DNA of 64,000 nucleotides, taken from the NCBI GenBank assembly GCA_039096225.1, contig JBBPEB010000018.1, forward strand, positions 124,001-188,000, written 5' to 3'. Positions 14,764 through 26,939 of the stretch are shown piece by piece. A program made the translations under genes and the position numbers. Below the pieces are notes generated by a model. It saw only the letters and a list, made by a program, of their open reading frames with translations, was not told where the DNA came from and did not search any database. The stretch is from Blastocystis sp. Blastoise (taxonomy: Eukaryota; Sar; Bigyra; Opalinata; Blastocystidae). Position 1 is the stretch's first letter. Each line of letters begins with the position of its first letter.

Positions 14764-15305
14764 TTGTTAGAACGTACTGTATGATAAATTAATATTTGAT
14801 ATGAACAAGATTTATTCAAGTGATTAACTAATCCTTTGATTTCCGTTATGCATAAGCATACCATATTTAATACTTTCTCATCATCATGATCGTTCATTCA
14901 TATATTTCAAAACTGTATTATTTAAAAAAATAAATTTGTTGCAAAAATGATATTTTTTAGATTGTTCAATAAGATGTCTTCTATTTATTTATTTTACTTA
15001 ATAATAGTATTCATGAATTGTTGATGGCATCCAGATACTTTTTTGGAGCATAAATCAGAAATTAGAATCTATATTATTTAGTCGCGAACATGATTATTCA
15101 TAATTTTAATAAAAAGAAGATATTAATAATATTGAGATGATATATTCAATTCATATAAAATAAAATAACAGTTTAAACACAACAAATAGAATATAAATAA
15201 TAACTAATCTTTAAAAAGGCTGTTCAAATTATATTTAACTTGATTTATCAAATTTTTTAGATAAATAGGAAACAAAATATTATAAGAAAAATAGATTTTA
15301 ATCGA
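14764..15305. other. Intergenic
   Basis: AT-rich; separates two genes on the same strand and should hold the promoter of the large low-complexity gene. No open frame worth calling. Confidence 0.5.
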
Positions 15306-15783
15306 TTAATCAATGGCTAAGACAATTTTATGAAGTTGCTCGAAGAGTTCTTTTTGTTGATTCTGATCAATTCGAATAGACACAGACACAAAGAAGACCT
15401 TTCTGAACTTCTTGGCCAAAAGTCGAGCAAATCTGTCACCAGTATCATCATCATCTACTTCTAAGATCATATAAATAATATATTACAATATAAAGGAGTA
15501 ATATATAAATTCAAATATACATAGAATATAAATATGGCAACAACATGAATACAATATTGAATAAAAACATACGAGAATATAGAAGTGTTGCTTGAGGATG
15601 ATCAGAATAGTTCCCATGAGAGACGTATAGATTGTATAATGATATATCAGACGATGTTCCTAACCATATTGAATACGAATCGGTCATCTTCAAAATCAAA
15701 CATGATATTTGAATATCTTTTAAATCAATAACGTATTTGTAATCTTTAAAATGAGATGTATTTGCCGATATTTCTTCAGCCAT
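15306..15783 (-). CDS. PSMG4: Proteasome assembly chaperone 4-like protein
   Basis: Two exons joined by a GT-AG intron give a protein of about 125 residues. The start is MAEEISANTSHFKDYKYV; the core reads TDSYSIWLGTSSDISLYNL, and the second exon reads DDTGDRFARLLAKKFRKVFF then VSVSIRI and a final helix ending LHKIVLAID. This order (beta strand with D-S-x-x-I/L-W-x-G, then a helix with x-A-x-x-L-A-x-K, then a strand V-F-V-S) matches PSMG4/PAC4, which pairs with PAC3 to help build the 20S alpha ring. Length is as expected (about 123 residues). Short and divergent, so moderate confidence. Confidence 0.65.
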
Positions 15784-16076
15784 GTCAAATTAATCAATTT
15801 TTAAAAATATATTATTTTTCTTGAAATTCTTTTATATAATAATATTATATATTGGTTTAAATATTTAGTTTCTATATATTTTGAAAATGACTAATGCACA
15901 GATATGCTATTTTTAAACAAAACAAATAAATAAACAATAAAGTATTCTACTAAGAATGCTATTCTATTATAAGAACCTTCCAATAAAATATATTAATATA
16001 GATTTAGAAAGCATAAAAAAATATAACAAGATTATATATATAATATATAGAAGAAAAAAAAATTATTTATTACAGT

Positions 16077-19000
16077 TTAAATTCTTACTTTCTTTTCAGA
16101 TGCTTTAGTAGGAGTAGTAGTCTTTCCCTTAGCACCTAATTTATTATGATTACCCTTCTTAGAACCTTTTCTTCTATTAAGAACAATAAAGATAACAACA
16201 CCAACGAAAGCAATAATAATAATACTGGCAATAACGATAAGAACAATAACCCAAACGCTCATTTCACCACTGTTAATAGCACTAAGAGTAACTGTAGCAG
16301 TAGCAGATCCTTTAGTATTAGTAGTAGTAACAGTATAATCAGTCATATTAAAAGCTAATCTAGGTTTACCAGAAATAACACCATTCTTACTATTAATAGA
16401 TAAACCTTCAGGAAGCGCGGGATTAATAGTAATGGTAGCTTCAGCAGCTCTGACAACAGGAGCAGGAGAAGAAGAAGCTTTATTAGTATAGAAGACATAA
16501 GCCTTAGCATTATATTGAATAGCTTTAGGAGCATCTAAAACACATTTATTTTGTTCAGCACCAAAGACACCATTACTACAAAGTCTATAGAAACCACCAG
16601 AATAATAACTATCACAAGCTCTATAACCTTCTTGATTAGTAAGTGTATATCCATATTGACCTTCAGGTTTACAGAAACCTTCAATCTTCTTTGTACCTAA
16701 AACAATTTCTGATAATTCATATCCATTAGAACAGGCAGGATTAAACATAGTAACACGATATTTATTATAAGCCATATCATTATAGAAATCAAAAGTCTTA
16801 GTACCAGCAGCAGTATTATGAGCACCCCAAACTAAATTATTTTGAACATTTAATGTAGTCCAAGTTTCACCATCATTAGAACCAGATAAAGTAGCTAAAG
16901 TAACTAAACGATTAGCATTATTACCACGAGAAATAGTCCAAGAATTAATATATTCTTTACGGTTATTATTATAATTCCATTGAAGATAAGTACTATTACC
17001 ACAAACTTGAGAATTATATTTAGTAGAAACAGAACCATCAAAAGCTTTTTGTTCAGTTTCATCATAAGCATCACTCTTTAAACCAGCATAATTTGTAGTT
17101 ACAATACCATCAACAATACGATTACCAGAAGCCATTTGGAAAATTAAATAAGAATCAAAAGAAGCATCAACACTACCTTCTTCAGTCTTATGAATTTCAA
17201 CAGCAAGAACATTTTGACCAACAATAATACCAGAGAATTGAACACTATCAGAAGTAAGTAAACGAAGAGAATCAGATAAAGGATTAATAGCATAAGAAGT
17301 AGAAGTAAAAGTATGAGGAAGATTATAAGTATAAATAAGTTTTCCATTAAGATAAGCAGCAATACCAGCATTAGTCTTAAGCATAAGTTCATAGAAAGCA
17401 AATTTAGATATATCATCAACATTAAATACAGATCTATAATATTGAGTAGTACCACTTAATCCAGAGAAAGAACCAGGAAGACTAGTAGACCAAGTAGCAT
17501 CAGAGAAAGTAACTACATTCCAAGCATTAGAAGTTTGAGGAACAGAAGTATATTTCCATTGAGTTTTTTGTTCAGTAATAAGATAATGTAAATTAATATA
17601 AACAGATTTAGGAGCTTCACCATAATTACAAGTAGCAGTAAGAATAGTTTTACCATCAGCATCTTTTACAGTAACTTTACCTTCACCCCAACCATCATTA
17701 GGGCCATCCTTTAAGATTAATTCAAAGACTCCAGAAGGTTGACAATAAGAAGCATACCATTGAGTAAGAGCACCAGGGAATTGAGCATATTGATCAATAG
17801 TAGTACCAGCATTATTCTTAATTTCAAAACCATTTTGAGTAGCAGTAGAAGCCATATCACTAAATGTTAAAGAGAATAATACATTAGGAACAGTACATTG
17901 TTGAATATTAATACTAAGAGAAACAGTAGAAGAAGAACCAGAAGGACCCATAGCAGTAATAGTATAAGTACCACTAGCAGGAGAATTAGGAGTACCATAA
18001 ATATTACCAGAACCGGTATTAATATATAAACCAGCAGGAAGTGCAGGAGAAATAGTAAAATCAAAATAATATTCAGAAGTAGGAGCAACAGAAGTAAATT
18101 GAGCACCAACATAGCCAGTATAAGAATTAGAAGGATAAGCAAGAGGAGAAATAACAAGTTTATTGAAATCAAGAGCATATAATTCTAATTGGCCAATAAC
18201 AAAACGATCATTATCAGGATTAGGAACAGATAATTCAGTGACTTCAATTCTATAAGTTCTCCAAGCTTTAGTTTGAGTAGGCATATAGAAACATAAAGGT
18301 TGAGATCTATAATTGAAGACAGCATTATTGACAGTAGATAAATCAGTGAAAGTAATAGCATCATCAGAACCTTGTAATTTCCAAGATTTAGGATCATATT
18401 GAGGACCATCGTAACCAGAAACAACACAATATTTATTAACCATTTCAGCTCTCCATTCCCAATAAGAACCTTGACCATAACGAGGAGCAGGATATTCAGA
18501 ATTAAAATAAGCAACAAAAGAAGTAGAATATTTACCATCAAATAAAGAAGCAGCTGTAGTACTATCACCCCAAACAGTAGAAGATTGAGCAGCAGTCATT
18601 CTCCAAGAATGAGAAATCTTATTAGTATCAGATAAGATACGTAAAGTATTATCATAATCAGCATCATGAACTTGATAACCTAATTTATGAACAACAACAA
18701 CAGAGAAAACATGAGTACCAGCAGGTAATTGACTTATAGGTCCAGTAACAGATCTCCACCAAGCATCTTCAGTAATACCTCTACCAGAAGTAGCACGAGT
18801 AGCAGGAGTAACTTCACCTTCAGGAACATTAGCAGTATAAAGAAGTTGACCATCAAGATAAATAACAGCACCAGCACGAACTCTAAATCTATATTCAAAT
18901 ATTTGAGCTTGAGCAGAAATATCAGAAGGAAGAACAGTATATGTTTGTCTAAACCACCAAGTAGGTTGAGTAGCAGAAGGAGGGGTTAAATAATTATAAT

Positions 19001-21431
19001 CAGTCCATCCAGCTTCACTAGTCATAACTTGATTCTTCCAAGAAGGATCAGGTTGTACACCAATAATAGATTTAATAGAAGCAGCAGTAATATAAGATAA
19101 ATTAACATAGAAATCATCTTGGAATTTATTTCTAAGAATAATTCTAGTAATAGGATATGTAAATGTTCTATAATATAAAGTAACAGTAAGAGTAGAAGAA
19201 GTAGACCAACCTTCAGAATATTGAGCAATAGCTACAAATTTATATTGACCTCTAGGTAAACAATGTTTAGTAGTTTGAGTAATACCAGAAGTAGAATCAG
19301 AAGTAATACCAGTTTCTTCATAAACAAGTGTACCAATAGCATTATAAAGTTGCCATTTTTCTTCACCACCAGAGCCAGCTCTAGCAGTATATTTACTAGT
19401 ATCTACACGAATAGAAGTTTCAGGACAAGGATTAGTAGCAATAGTAATAGTAGTAGTACTTTGTTGTTGAGTAGGAGCATAAGTAGCAGTAATAGTATAC
19501 GTTACAGTACCAGAAGTAGTAGGAATACCATTAATTCTACCTGTATTAGCATTGAAATTAACACCAGTAGGAAGAGCAGGAGTAATAGTAAAAGTATTAT
19601 AACCAGTAGTTCTAGGGAATAAGTTAATAGTATCCATATTAGTTACATAAGTATAAGAGGAAGCAGAATAAGTAAGATCAGAAGGAATAATAGGAGTATT
19701 ACAAAGGAAGAATTCAACTTCTGAAATTTCACCTTCTAACTTATTATAGACAGCAACTATATACAATATAATGATTATTAATAGTTTAAATATATATATA
19801 TATATATATAACAATAATAATAATAAATAAATAAAAACATACGAACATTAAATTTAATCATATTATAAGCAATATTATTATTAGGTAATTCAACTTCATA
19901 AGGAGTACGTCTATCAAGGAAATATACATTTTGTTTAGCATCTAATAAAGTCCAAGAAATACCATCATTAGAACCTAATAATTCCCAGTTTTTAGGATCA
20001 CGATCACGACCCCAAGAAGAACAACGAACAACATATTTTCTTACTAATTCACGACGACCATCATTGAAGATATAAGTATTATAAGCAGGAACAGTCTTGA
20101 AATACCAAGCAGTTTGTAAATCATGATCCCATAATTTATCCATCTTTTGAGAAGCCCAATCATTTGCATGATTTGATTCCATAGTACCACTATGAGCACG
20201 ATAATTACAAGCTATATATATATATATATTGATAGATATAAAAAGAATTTATATAAAATTATAATAATATATTAATGAATACAATAAACACTAATATATA
20301 TAAAATTATAATAATATATTAATGAATACAATAAACACAAATATATATATATATATACCACCAGCAAAAGGAATTAAGAAACCTTTGAATTGTTCAGTTT
20401 CAGCATTAACACCTAAGGAGTGGATTTCAACAGCAATAGTAACAGAAGCACTAACATAAGTACTTAAAGTAGAACCAGTAATTCTATAAAAAAATAAATA
20501 TATAGAAATAAATAAGATAAAATTATTTGTATACTAATAGAATTAAAAATAGAATATACCTTCTAAAAGCATAATCAGTATCTTGAGCAGTAGCAACAGT
20601 AGTAGCAGAAATAGTACCTTGAGGTAAATTTCTTCTATAGACTTCTTGACCATTAACATAAATAACAACACCTTCTTTAGCATAAGCACCAACTTCAAAA
20701 CCAGCTAAATCAGTAATAGGACTAGGAAGATTTCCAGAAGCTCTGAAATAACGAGTTGTACTAGTAGGAGCAGGGAATGTACCAGGAGCATAAGAAGTCC
20801 ATGTAGTATCAGCAAAATTAGCTTGAGTCCAAGAATTACCAGATTGAGCTTGATTAGAATACTTCCAAGCAGAAGTAGAAGAAATGGAATAATAAGCTAT
20901 AAAGATAATATTAAATTAGAATAATGAAAATTTTACAAAAAAAAATGACAATCAAATAAATATATATATACGATAAAAAGTCCATTCTTGACGAGAATAT
21001 CTATCAAGAGTACCAACACAAATAACAATACCTCCTTGAGTCTTAATTTCAAAAATAGAACCATTAGCCCAACCATCATTATTACTATAGAGATAATATA
21101 AGTATAAAATGAAGAGAATCAAAGATATATATGTATACCCATCGGTAGCAGCGAATGTATGAATTCTAGGATAAAGACACATTTCATAAGTGACTACAGT
21201 ATTATCCTTTCCAGCACCATTAGCAGAAAAGACTTTGATACCAGTAGCACTGGTTCCATCCCAGACTTCAATACCTTCTTGAGAAGCATAACCTTGGTGG
21301 GTACGAGTAATAAGGATTTTGACTTGAGGACTACTACACTCAAGAGACTGGGCCAAGCCTATAGGATAGAGTCATAATATGATCATATACATACAAATCA
21401 AAGCCAGAAAAAGTGTAAATGAAAATTTCAT
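16077..21431 (-). CDS. Large modular secreted/type I membrane adhesion-like protein
   Basis: Seven exons with GT-AG introns encode about 1,600-1,700 residues. The N-terminus MKFSFTLFLALICLAQS is a signal peptide. Three repeat blocks follow, each with a jelly-roll module containing DGWxxG (for example NNDGWANGS, SEGWSTSS, NDGWGEGK), a galactose-binding-like module with YLDGQLLYTANVP, YVNGQEVYRRNLP or YLNGKLIYTYNLP, a discoidin/F5-8C-like module (AASLFDGKYSTSF, WKLQGSDD) and a putative Ig module (ISPALPAGLYINTGSGNIYG). A Cys-rich stretch with Cys in FCKPEG, RACDSY and RLCSNG precedes one membrane helix (WVIVLIVIASIIIIAFVGVV) and a short Lys-rich tail. It is likely a surface carbohydrate-binding or adhesion protein. 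The last exon (19758-16077) is unusually long and intron-free. Confidence 0.75.
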
Positions 21432-22236
21432 TTTCTGTTACAAATAAATAAAATATAACATACAAAAAATCACATAGATCTCATTAAGAAATGCAATGCG
21501 TGGATCTTTCTTGTAAGTCAAAAAAGTGATCAGGAATCATAATAAAATCCATAATAATTATGTTAAATGACTGTACGTATATGTAAACGAATGGTTGACG
21601 AAAAGGGGCAATACTGTTGGTTTCTTCTTTAAAACGGATGAAATTCTGAATGGTATTGGTGAATAAAACAGACGAACCAATAATCACTAGAAAACCCTTG
21701 GCGTTTCTTATTGGCAGACTCACAACGAATAAAACGTTGCCATATTATCGTGGGTAACATTCGGTAAATTCAAGACTCATTTTTGATTCCAATAAAACGG
21801 CAATGACGTCAAAATCCTAAGTTAAAAAAGTGAGGTAAAAGATATAAAAATGCTCATTTTTTTGTTGACGATTATTTTTCAATTTGAAATTGTATTATAA
21901 TGGAACAGAATAAATAGTATATAGTGTAGGGGCTAACAAAACAGTGAGCTAATCAACTTTTTAAAGCAAAATATAAACAAGAATTAATTTTCAAATTTAA
22001 AAATGAATAGCTATATACAAATGAAATTATGTTTTTATGATAAAGAAATGTATCATGATAATTACAAACAATTATTTATTCAAATCAATTCATGTCAAAA
22101 TTGTTCATTTCAATTTATGGTCATAATTGAATATAAATGCATCAAAACAAAACAACTTTTTAGAGAATATAAGCATAAAATACGCTAACCAAAAAGAAAC
22201 AGATTTTAAAATAATAAAAAAAAAGATAGATACTAT
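21432..22236. other. Intergenic, promoter side of the adhesion-like gene
   Basis: Contains CCAAT cores at 21677-21681 and 21789-21793 and ATTGG at 21710-21714. Open frames at 21484-21723 (-) and 22003-22188 (+, 61 codons from an ATG) show no recognised family and are not called as genes. Confidence 0.5.
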
Positions 22237-23743
22237 TTAAAAGCAAACATTAGAAAAATCGATATTAGCATTCATAGCACAAACGTTATGAATGATATTC
22301 ATATGTTCAAGTTTAAGAGGAGTAGTGAAACCACATTTAGAAAGAAGAGTTTCAATAACAGTAGCAGCACAAGAACGATCATAACTGTTAGCCTTCATAG
22401 TACGAAGTTTATCAGCCTTAACATCATCTTGAGTAGCAGCACGAGCTAATCTCATAACAGTAACTTCTCTCTTAGCTTCAATAATAGCAAGTTCTTCTAA
22501 TTCCTTCATAGCATCAGCAAGATGTTCCTTATCAGCACGAATAGCCTTCCAAGTAGCAATACGACGAGGTACTTCACTATATTGAACAATATTCTTTACA
22601 GGAGATCCTATAGAAATGTGTGTTTAATTATAGTGTTATTTATTATATTGTTTATTTATAATAACAATATATATATAAATACCAAAAAAAATATTAAAAA
22701 ATAAATATTAAAAACAATAATATATACTTCCATTAGCTCTAGAAATAACCTTTTCACCAACAAATCTATTAATAGGATAATTAGCAAATTGTTCAACAGC
22801 ACCAAATTCAGAGACATTTTGATCAGAACCTTCAGCAATAACAACTTTATTTGTATATTCAAAGATCTCCTTAATAGTAATATTACCACCATTAGATTGT
22901 TCGATAGCTTCCATAAAAGCATTATCATAAAGACCAGCTAAACAAGTATCTAAAGCTTTTCCATTAACAACATCTTCAGGAGGACAGTTAGACATCCAAG
23001 CGTTGTGATCAGCATCAGCAGAAGATAAAACATACATATTAATATCAGTAGGTAATTTACCCCACATAGAACCAGAGTGGCAAGCTTCCATATAGAAAAC
23101 TAATTCCTTATACATCTTATTATCATACATATATTGGAAAGCTTCTACTAATTCAGCAGCATGAAGATAATCGTGACCAACAACAACAATATCATCATTA
23201 CCGTGATCAATAAAGTAAATGAAAATAGTATCGCTTTCAGTAGTCTTAAATACTCTAGGGTTCTCAATACCAGTTTCAGCAGTAACAGTAGCAGCATCTC
23301 CCTTAAGAACAGATAAAAGAACCTTTTTGCTAATAGCCTTATCGGTGTAATCAATCTTTCCATCACATTGAGGCCAGTAATCCTTACCTTCACCTTCAGA
23401 AGGATCAGTGAAAATCTTACCAGGGAAAGGATTATATTTAGAAGTAACATCAGTAGTGTAACTCATGTAAATAATGTTTTCAGCAGGAATACCAGATTTA
23501 ATAAGTAAATACATAATAAAAAAATACAATTAGATAAGATATTATCAAAATATTTATAAATCAATATATAAACAATATATAAATAAAGGTAATCTATATA
23601 TATATATATACATTGTAAGCACGACAAGGATCAGAAGTAATAGAGTAATTGCTCCAACCATCAGCAGTACCCATAACCATAGCATACTTGTCAGCTAAGA
23701 CAGTAGCAACCAAAAAGCCAAGAAGAACTAAAATAGATTTCAT
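22237..23743 (-). CDS. Legumain-like asparaginyl endopeptidase (peptidase C13)
   Basis: Lysosomal cysteine protease that cuts after Asn and often activates cathepsins. The N-terminus MKSILVLLGFLVATVLA is a signal peptide, followed by YAMVMGTADGWSNY (the family has W-Y-N-Y here). Then come GIPAENIIYMSY, NPFPGKIF, catalytic His in IYFIDHGND, and catalytic Cys in YMEACHSGSMWGKL. The C-terminal prodomain is helical, ending NVCF. About 430 residues, as expected. The intron at about 22732-22610 is GT-AG; the first intron (about 23611-23510) has no AG at its 3' end. Family identification is firm; GPI8 is less likely given the prodomain and signal peptide. Confidence 0.9.
23510..23614 (-). other. Non-canonical first intron of legumain
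   Basis: Exon 1 ends ...CGTGCTTACAAT and a GTATATATAT run follows; the next exon reads LLIKSGIPAENI. The stretch before it (TTTTTTTATTATGTAT) has no AG. ATGTAT occurs at both ends but retaining a whole copy breaks frame, so the exact join is unsure. Confidence 0.5.
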
Positions 23744-23864
23744 TTTAATTTCAAAAACAATAAAATAGAAAAAATATGAAAGATAAACTCGATATAAAAT
23801 GTGAAAATGTCTTCTTATATTGTTTCTCTAAAAAAACGTTGTCATCGATGACGCTTTGTGTAAA

Positions 23865-23885
23865 CCAATGACAAAGAAAACCAAT
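23865..23885 (+). promoter_or_regulatory. Paired CCAAT boxes upstream of legumain
   Basis: CCAAT at 23865-23869 and again at 23881-23885, about 120-140 bases upstream of the minus-strand start codon at 23743. CCAAT boxes act in either orientation. Motif-based. Confidence 0.35.
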
Positions 23886-23986
23886 CGAGAATCACAAATT
23901 TTATCTAACAAATGGGGAAGAAGAAACCTCTTTTTTGAGGTATATAAACAAAAATGAATGGCTAGACTGAGGAAATGTAGGAGATA

Positions 23987-24011
23987 CAATCAGTGCCAAA
24001 ACCTGACAACC
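23987..24011 (+). repeat. Tc1 terminal inverted repeat (transposase 3' side)
   Basis: 25 bases, an exact reverse complement of the copy at 25388-25412, next to TA at 23985-23986. Confidence 0.93.
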
Positions 24012-24169
24012 TCGGTTTTTTTTTTAAACTGGCGAGTTTTTCTTTGTTTTTTTTTTATTAAGTCATTTGTCATCAAAGGTTGTATTGACTATTAAAACAG
24101 GGAAACAAAACAAATAAGCGTCATGGAAAAAAATTTAAAAAACCATTTTTTTGAATTGAAACACAAATA

Positions 24170-25183
24170 TTAATATCTTGTAAATCCACCATTATTGGCT
24201 ATTACTGCCTCAATTCTTTTCGGCATTGATAAAACAAGCCTTTCACATACATTTACAGGTATTGACCTCCATATCTTGTCAACTTCGACCTTTAGTTGAC
24301 TCAAAGTATATCCGCAATGGGAATTTCTTTGTAATCTTCTTTTAATATAGACCCAAAGATGTTCAATGGGATTAAGGTCTGGGGACTGTGGAGGCCAATC
24401 AATCACTGTAAGTTGAGCAGTTTTAAAGAAACTATTCATCTTTTTTGACTTGTGAATAGGAGCATTATCCTGTTGGAATACCATAGTTTTGGGGTCAATT
24501 TGCAATTTTTCCACGGTTGACGGAAGAGTTCGACCAAGAGTTTCTCCATACTTTAATGATGTCACATGACCATCAAGGACCTCCATTTGACCAGCACCAT
24601 GTTGCGTCATACATCCCCAAATCATAATCGATTTTCCATCGTTTTTCATGGTTGGAATGATTTCTGACGGCTTATTTGGAGAACCAGGTTTCTTCCAATA
24701 GTATTCTTGAAAGGTTGATTGATGTGTTCTAATAGAACACTCGTCAGACCAGAGGACGTTTTCCCAGAAACTTATTGGCATATTTCGGTATTTTAAACAC
24801 CAATCCAATCGGACTTTTCTATTTTTCTCCGATATGAGTGGTTTATGAAGCTTCTTTTTGGCGACGTAACCAACAGCATGGAGTCCTCTAATAAAGGACC
24901 TTTTTGAGACATGAGTACCGGTTTTCTTTTGGAAGATATCCAATAAAACGCTAGAGTTCTCAGAGCTTTTTGGGACAATATTATTGATTTCTCGTAAATT
25001 AGAAGGAGTTAAAACTTGTGGTCTTCCACCTTTCTTAGTTGACTTGGACATATTGTATTGGGACCTTCTACGGGCAACAGTTCTAAGCGAACAATGAAAA
25101 TGAATGGCAATCTGTTCATCCGTGTACCCGTCTCTTATCATCTTTCTAAACTCTCTTTCAGTTATAACGACGTATTTACCCAT
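24170..25183 (-). CDS. Tc1-like DD34E transposase
   Basis: 337-residue transposase that cuts and pastes the element. The start is the ATG at 25183 (MGKYVVITEREF); the frame stays open upstream but has no earlier ATG. The N-terminus has a helix-turn-helix (DEQIAIHFHCSLRTVARRR) and a GRP linker motif (KKGGRPQVL). The catalytic triad is visible: Asp in LWSDECSIR, Asp in FQQDNAPIH and Glu in SPDLNPIEHLW, with exactly 34 residues between the second Asp and the Glu. No stops or frameshifts and no introns, unlike its neighbours. Length and spacing match active Tc1 elements, so it may be functional. Confidence 0.96.
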   Translation of the reverse strand: MGKYVVITEREFRKMIRDGYTDEQIAIHFHCSLRTVARRRSQYNMSKSTKKGGRPQVLTPSNLREINNIVPKSSENSSVLLDIFQKKTGTHVSKRSFIRGLHAVGYVAKKKLHKPLISEKNRKVRLDWCLKYRNMPISFWENVLWSDECSIRTHQSTFQEYYWKKPGSPNKPSEIIPTMKNDGKSIMIWGCMTQHGAGQMEVLDGHVTSLKYGETLGRTLPSTVEKLQIDPKTMVFQQDNAPIHKSKKMNSFFKTAQLTVIDWPPQSPDLNPIEHLWVYIKRRLQRNSHCGYTLSQLKVEVDKIWRSIPVNVCERLVLSMPKRIEAVIANNGGFTRY

Positions 25184-25387
25184 ACACAACTTATTTTTAA
25201 AGAATAAAACTATTTTTAAAGGGTTAAAAAAGGTCTCAGAGTAATTGTGTTCCAATTAAAATTTCTGTTTTTCCAAAACCACTAATTATATATTCTAGAA
25301 ATTTCTAGAATATATTCTACATGTTATTACAATTCAAACAAAAAAAACCGCGTCAAAAAATTCCCCGTAACTATTGAAAACGATAAG

Positions 25388-25412
25388 GGTTGTCAGGTTT
25401 TGGCACTGATTG
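25388..25412 (-). repeat. Tc1 terminal inverted repeat (transposase 5' side)
   Basis: 25 bases, GGTTGTCAGGTTTTGGCACT then GATTG, the exact inverse of the copy at 23987-24011, followed by TA. Confidence 0.93.
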
Positions 25413-26939
25413 TATGTATTTGTGTCTATAGTTGCGTCATTTCTTTTGAAGAGAATTCTTACTTTTTTGTTAATCTTCTCATAAAACGATTTGATTTCTA
25501 TTATATCTCAAAGATAAATTACTTTCTTAGTCACAAAAAGAGAAAATGACAAATCCAATCAACACAACCGATTCAAGAATCCTATTTATGACACCTTTCT
25601 CAACACAATCTAAAACTACGTCTGTCAATTTCTTTTTATCAATCTTGATTTTTTTATACAAGTCATGAAAATGTTTGTTTTATATATATCAAAAATAAAT
25701 CAGTATTCTCCTTTGAAGAGTTTACTATTTTTTAAAATCACAAATTATTTTCATTGTATATATTCACTTTTAAAACTAAGAAAAGAATATTATGATTTAA
25801 TAAGAGACAAAGAGTTGTATATAGACGTTAAAATAAAAACTATGTGTTTCAAAGTAATTTTAATGAAAACGATAAATAAAAAATTTCTTTTTAAGTATAC
25901 AAACTTTTGATTATTTTTACAAGAATCTTAATGATTTTTTCTATTTTTTGAAATTAATAATTTTCTTAAAATGCATAAAAAATGTTTTTTATGTTATACT
26001 AGACATATATATACTATTTTATATAAATCAGACTGGAAATAAAAGTAATGAAGATTTCTTGTTTGTTGATTGTTCTAAAAATTGCATTATGTTATGAGCT
26101 AATTATTTAAATAATAATTTCAGAATTATGTATAGTATACAACATAAAGAAAATGATGATAATCATTCAAATTGAATTCAATCATATTATTCTGAATGAC
26201 ATTTAAGGCTTTCTTAATATCAAGAATATTGGTTGTATATTTTAAAACAATTAACACATGAAAGAGTGAAACAAAAATTATTATTTTACTTTGATAATCT
26301 TTTCTCTCATTTATATGTGGCTTTATAATATCTTCTATGTTGTAGGAAGAACATTAAAAACATGTTTACATAAAAATAAGGATATATTAAATTTTTTTTA
26401 TAAATTGTCATTATGAAACTGAAGGAATTTAACTATCTACTAACTCATACTCTATTAGTGAAACAAATGTTAAGCTTAGAAATTAATAAAACTATATATG
26501 TCATTGACATAAACACAAGAGAGTTTTAACAATATATAAATGAGTCATTTCAACGAATTCAACAATCAATTAGTACACATTAAACGTCAGTAATTCTAAG
26601 AAGAATTATAAAGTACATAGGGATGAATCATTATTGAGATTCGAGTTGTCATCCTAAGATAAAATAGTGAATTGTGATTTTGAGACTAGAGTAACAAGAG
26701 AAGGCGAGTTTCGTTCTTTCAATAATTGATCGTTAATTGGTTAATTTTCGAGTAGTGTCCAATAACTATTATGACATATTCAATACGAGATCCTTATCCT
26801 TTCAAGGATTGGCTTATATCTTATGAAGAATAGTGTTATCATAATGACGGATATAAAAATACTATCTACTTTGATTGTTTTATTTTTTTCAATTACTCAA
26901 ATATTATTTGATTAATATTGTTTTATTTATCATAGAAAA
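25413..26939. other. Long intergenic region upstream of cathepsin B
   Basis: About 1.5 kb without a convincing gene. An open frame at 25665-25910 starts MKMFVLYISKIN but is low complexity. ATTGG/CCAAT cores lie at 26736-26740, 26759-26763 and 26808-26812, within 210 bases of the start codon. Confidence 0.5.
26759..26812 (+). promoter_or_regulatory. CCAAT/ATTGG cluster upstream of cathepsin B
   Basis: CCAAT at 26759-26763 and ATTGG at 26808-26812 lie about 130-180 bases before the start codon. Motif-based. Confidence 0.3.

Larger units (their letters stand above)
23987..25412 (-). mobile_element. Complete Tc1/mariner-type transposon
   Basis: 1,426 bases bounded by 25-base perfect terminal inverted repeats (CAATCAGTGCCAAAACCTGA then CAACC) at 23987-24011 and 25388-25412, and by TA on both sides (23985-23986 and 25413-25414), the usual Tc1 target duplication. 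It holds one intact transposase gene on the minus strand and lies between legumain and cathepsin B, about 240 bases upstream of the legumain start codon. Perfect repeats and an undamaged gene suggest a recent insertion. Confidence 0.95.

Noticed and set aside
16077-19622. Overlapping Leu-rich and Ser/Arg-rich frames inside the adhesion-like gene
   Set aside because: They are out-of-frame shadows of the long last exon with biased composition.
22003-22188. 61-codon ATG frame near the legumain 3' end
   Set aside because: Its composition (MNSYIQMKLCFYDKE...) is not impossible for a gene, but there is no other support.
25184-25255. N-terminal extension of the transposase
   Set aside because: It starts with TTG and lacks an ATG; 337 residues from 25183 fits the family length.
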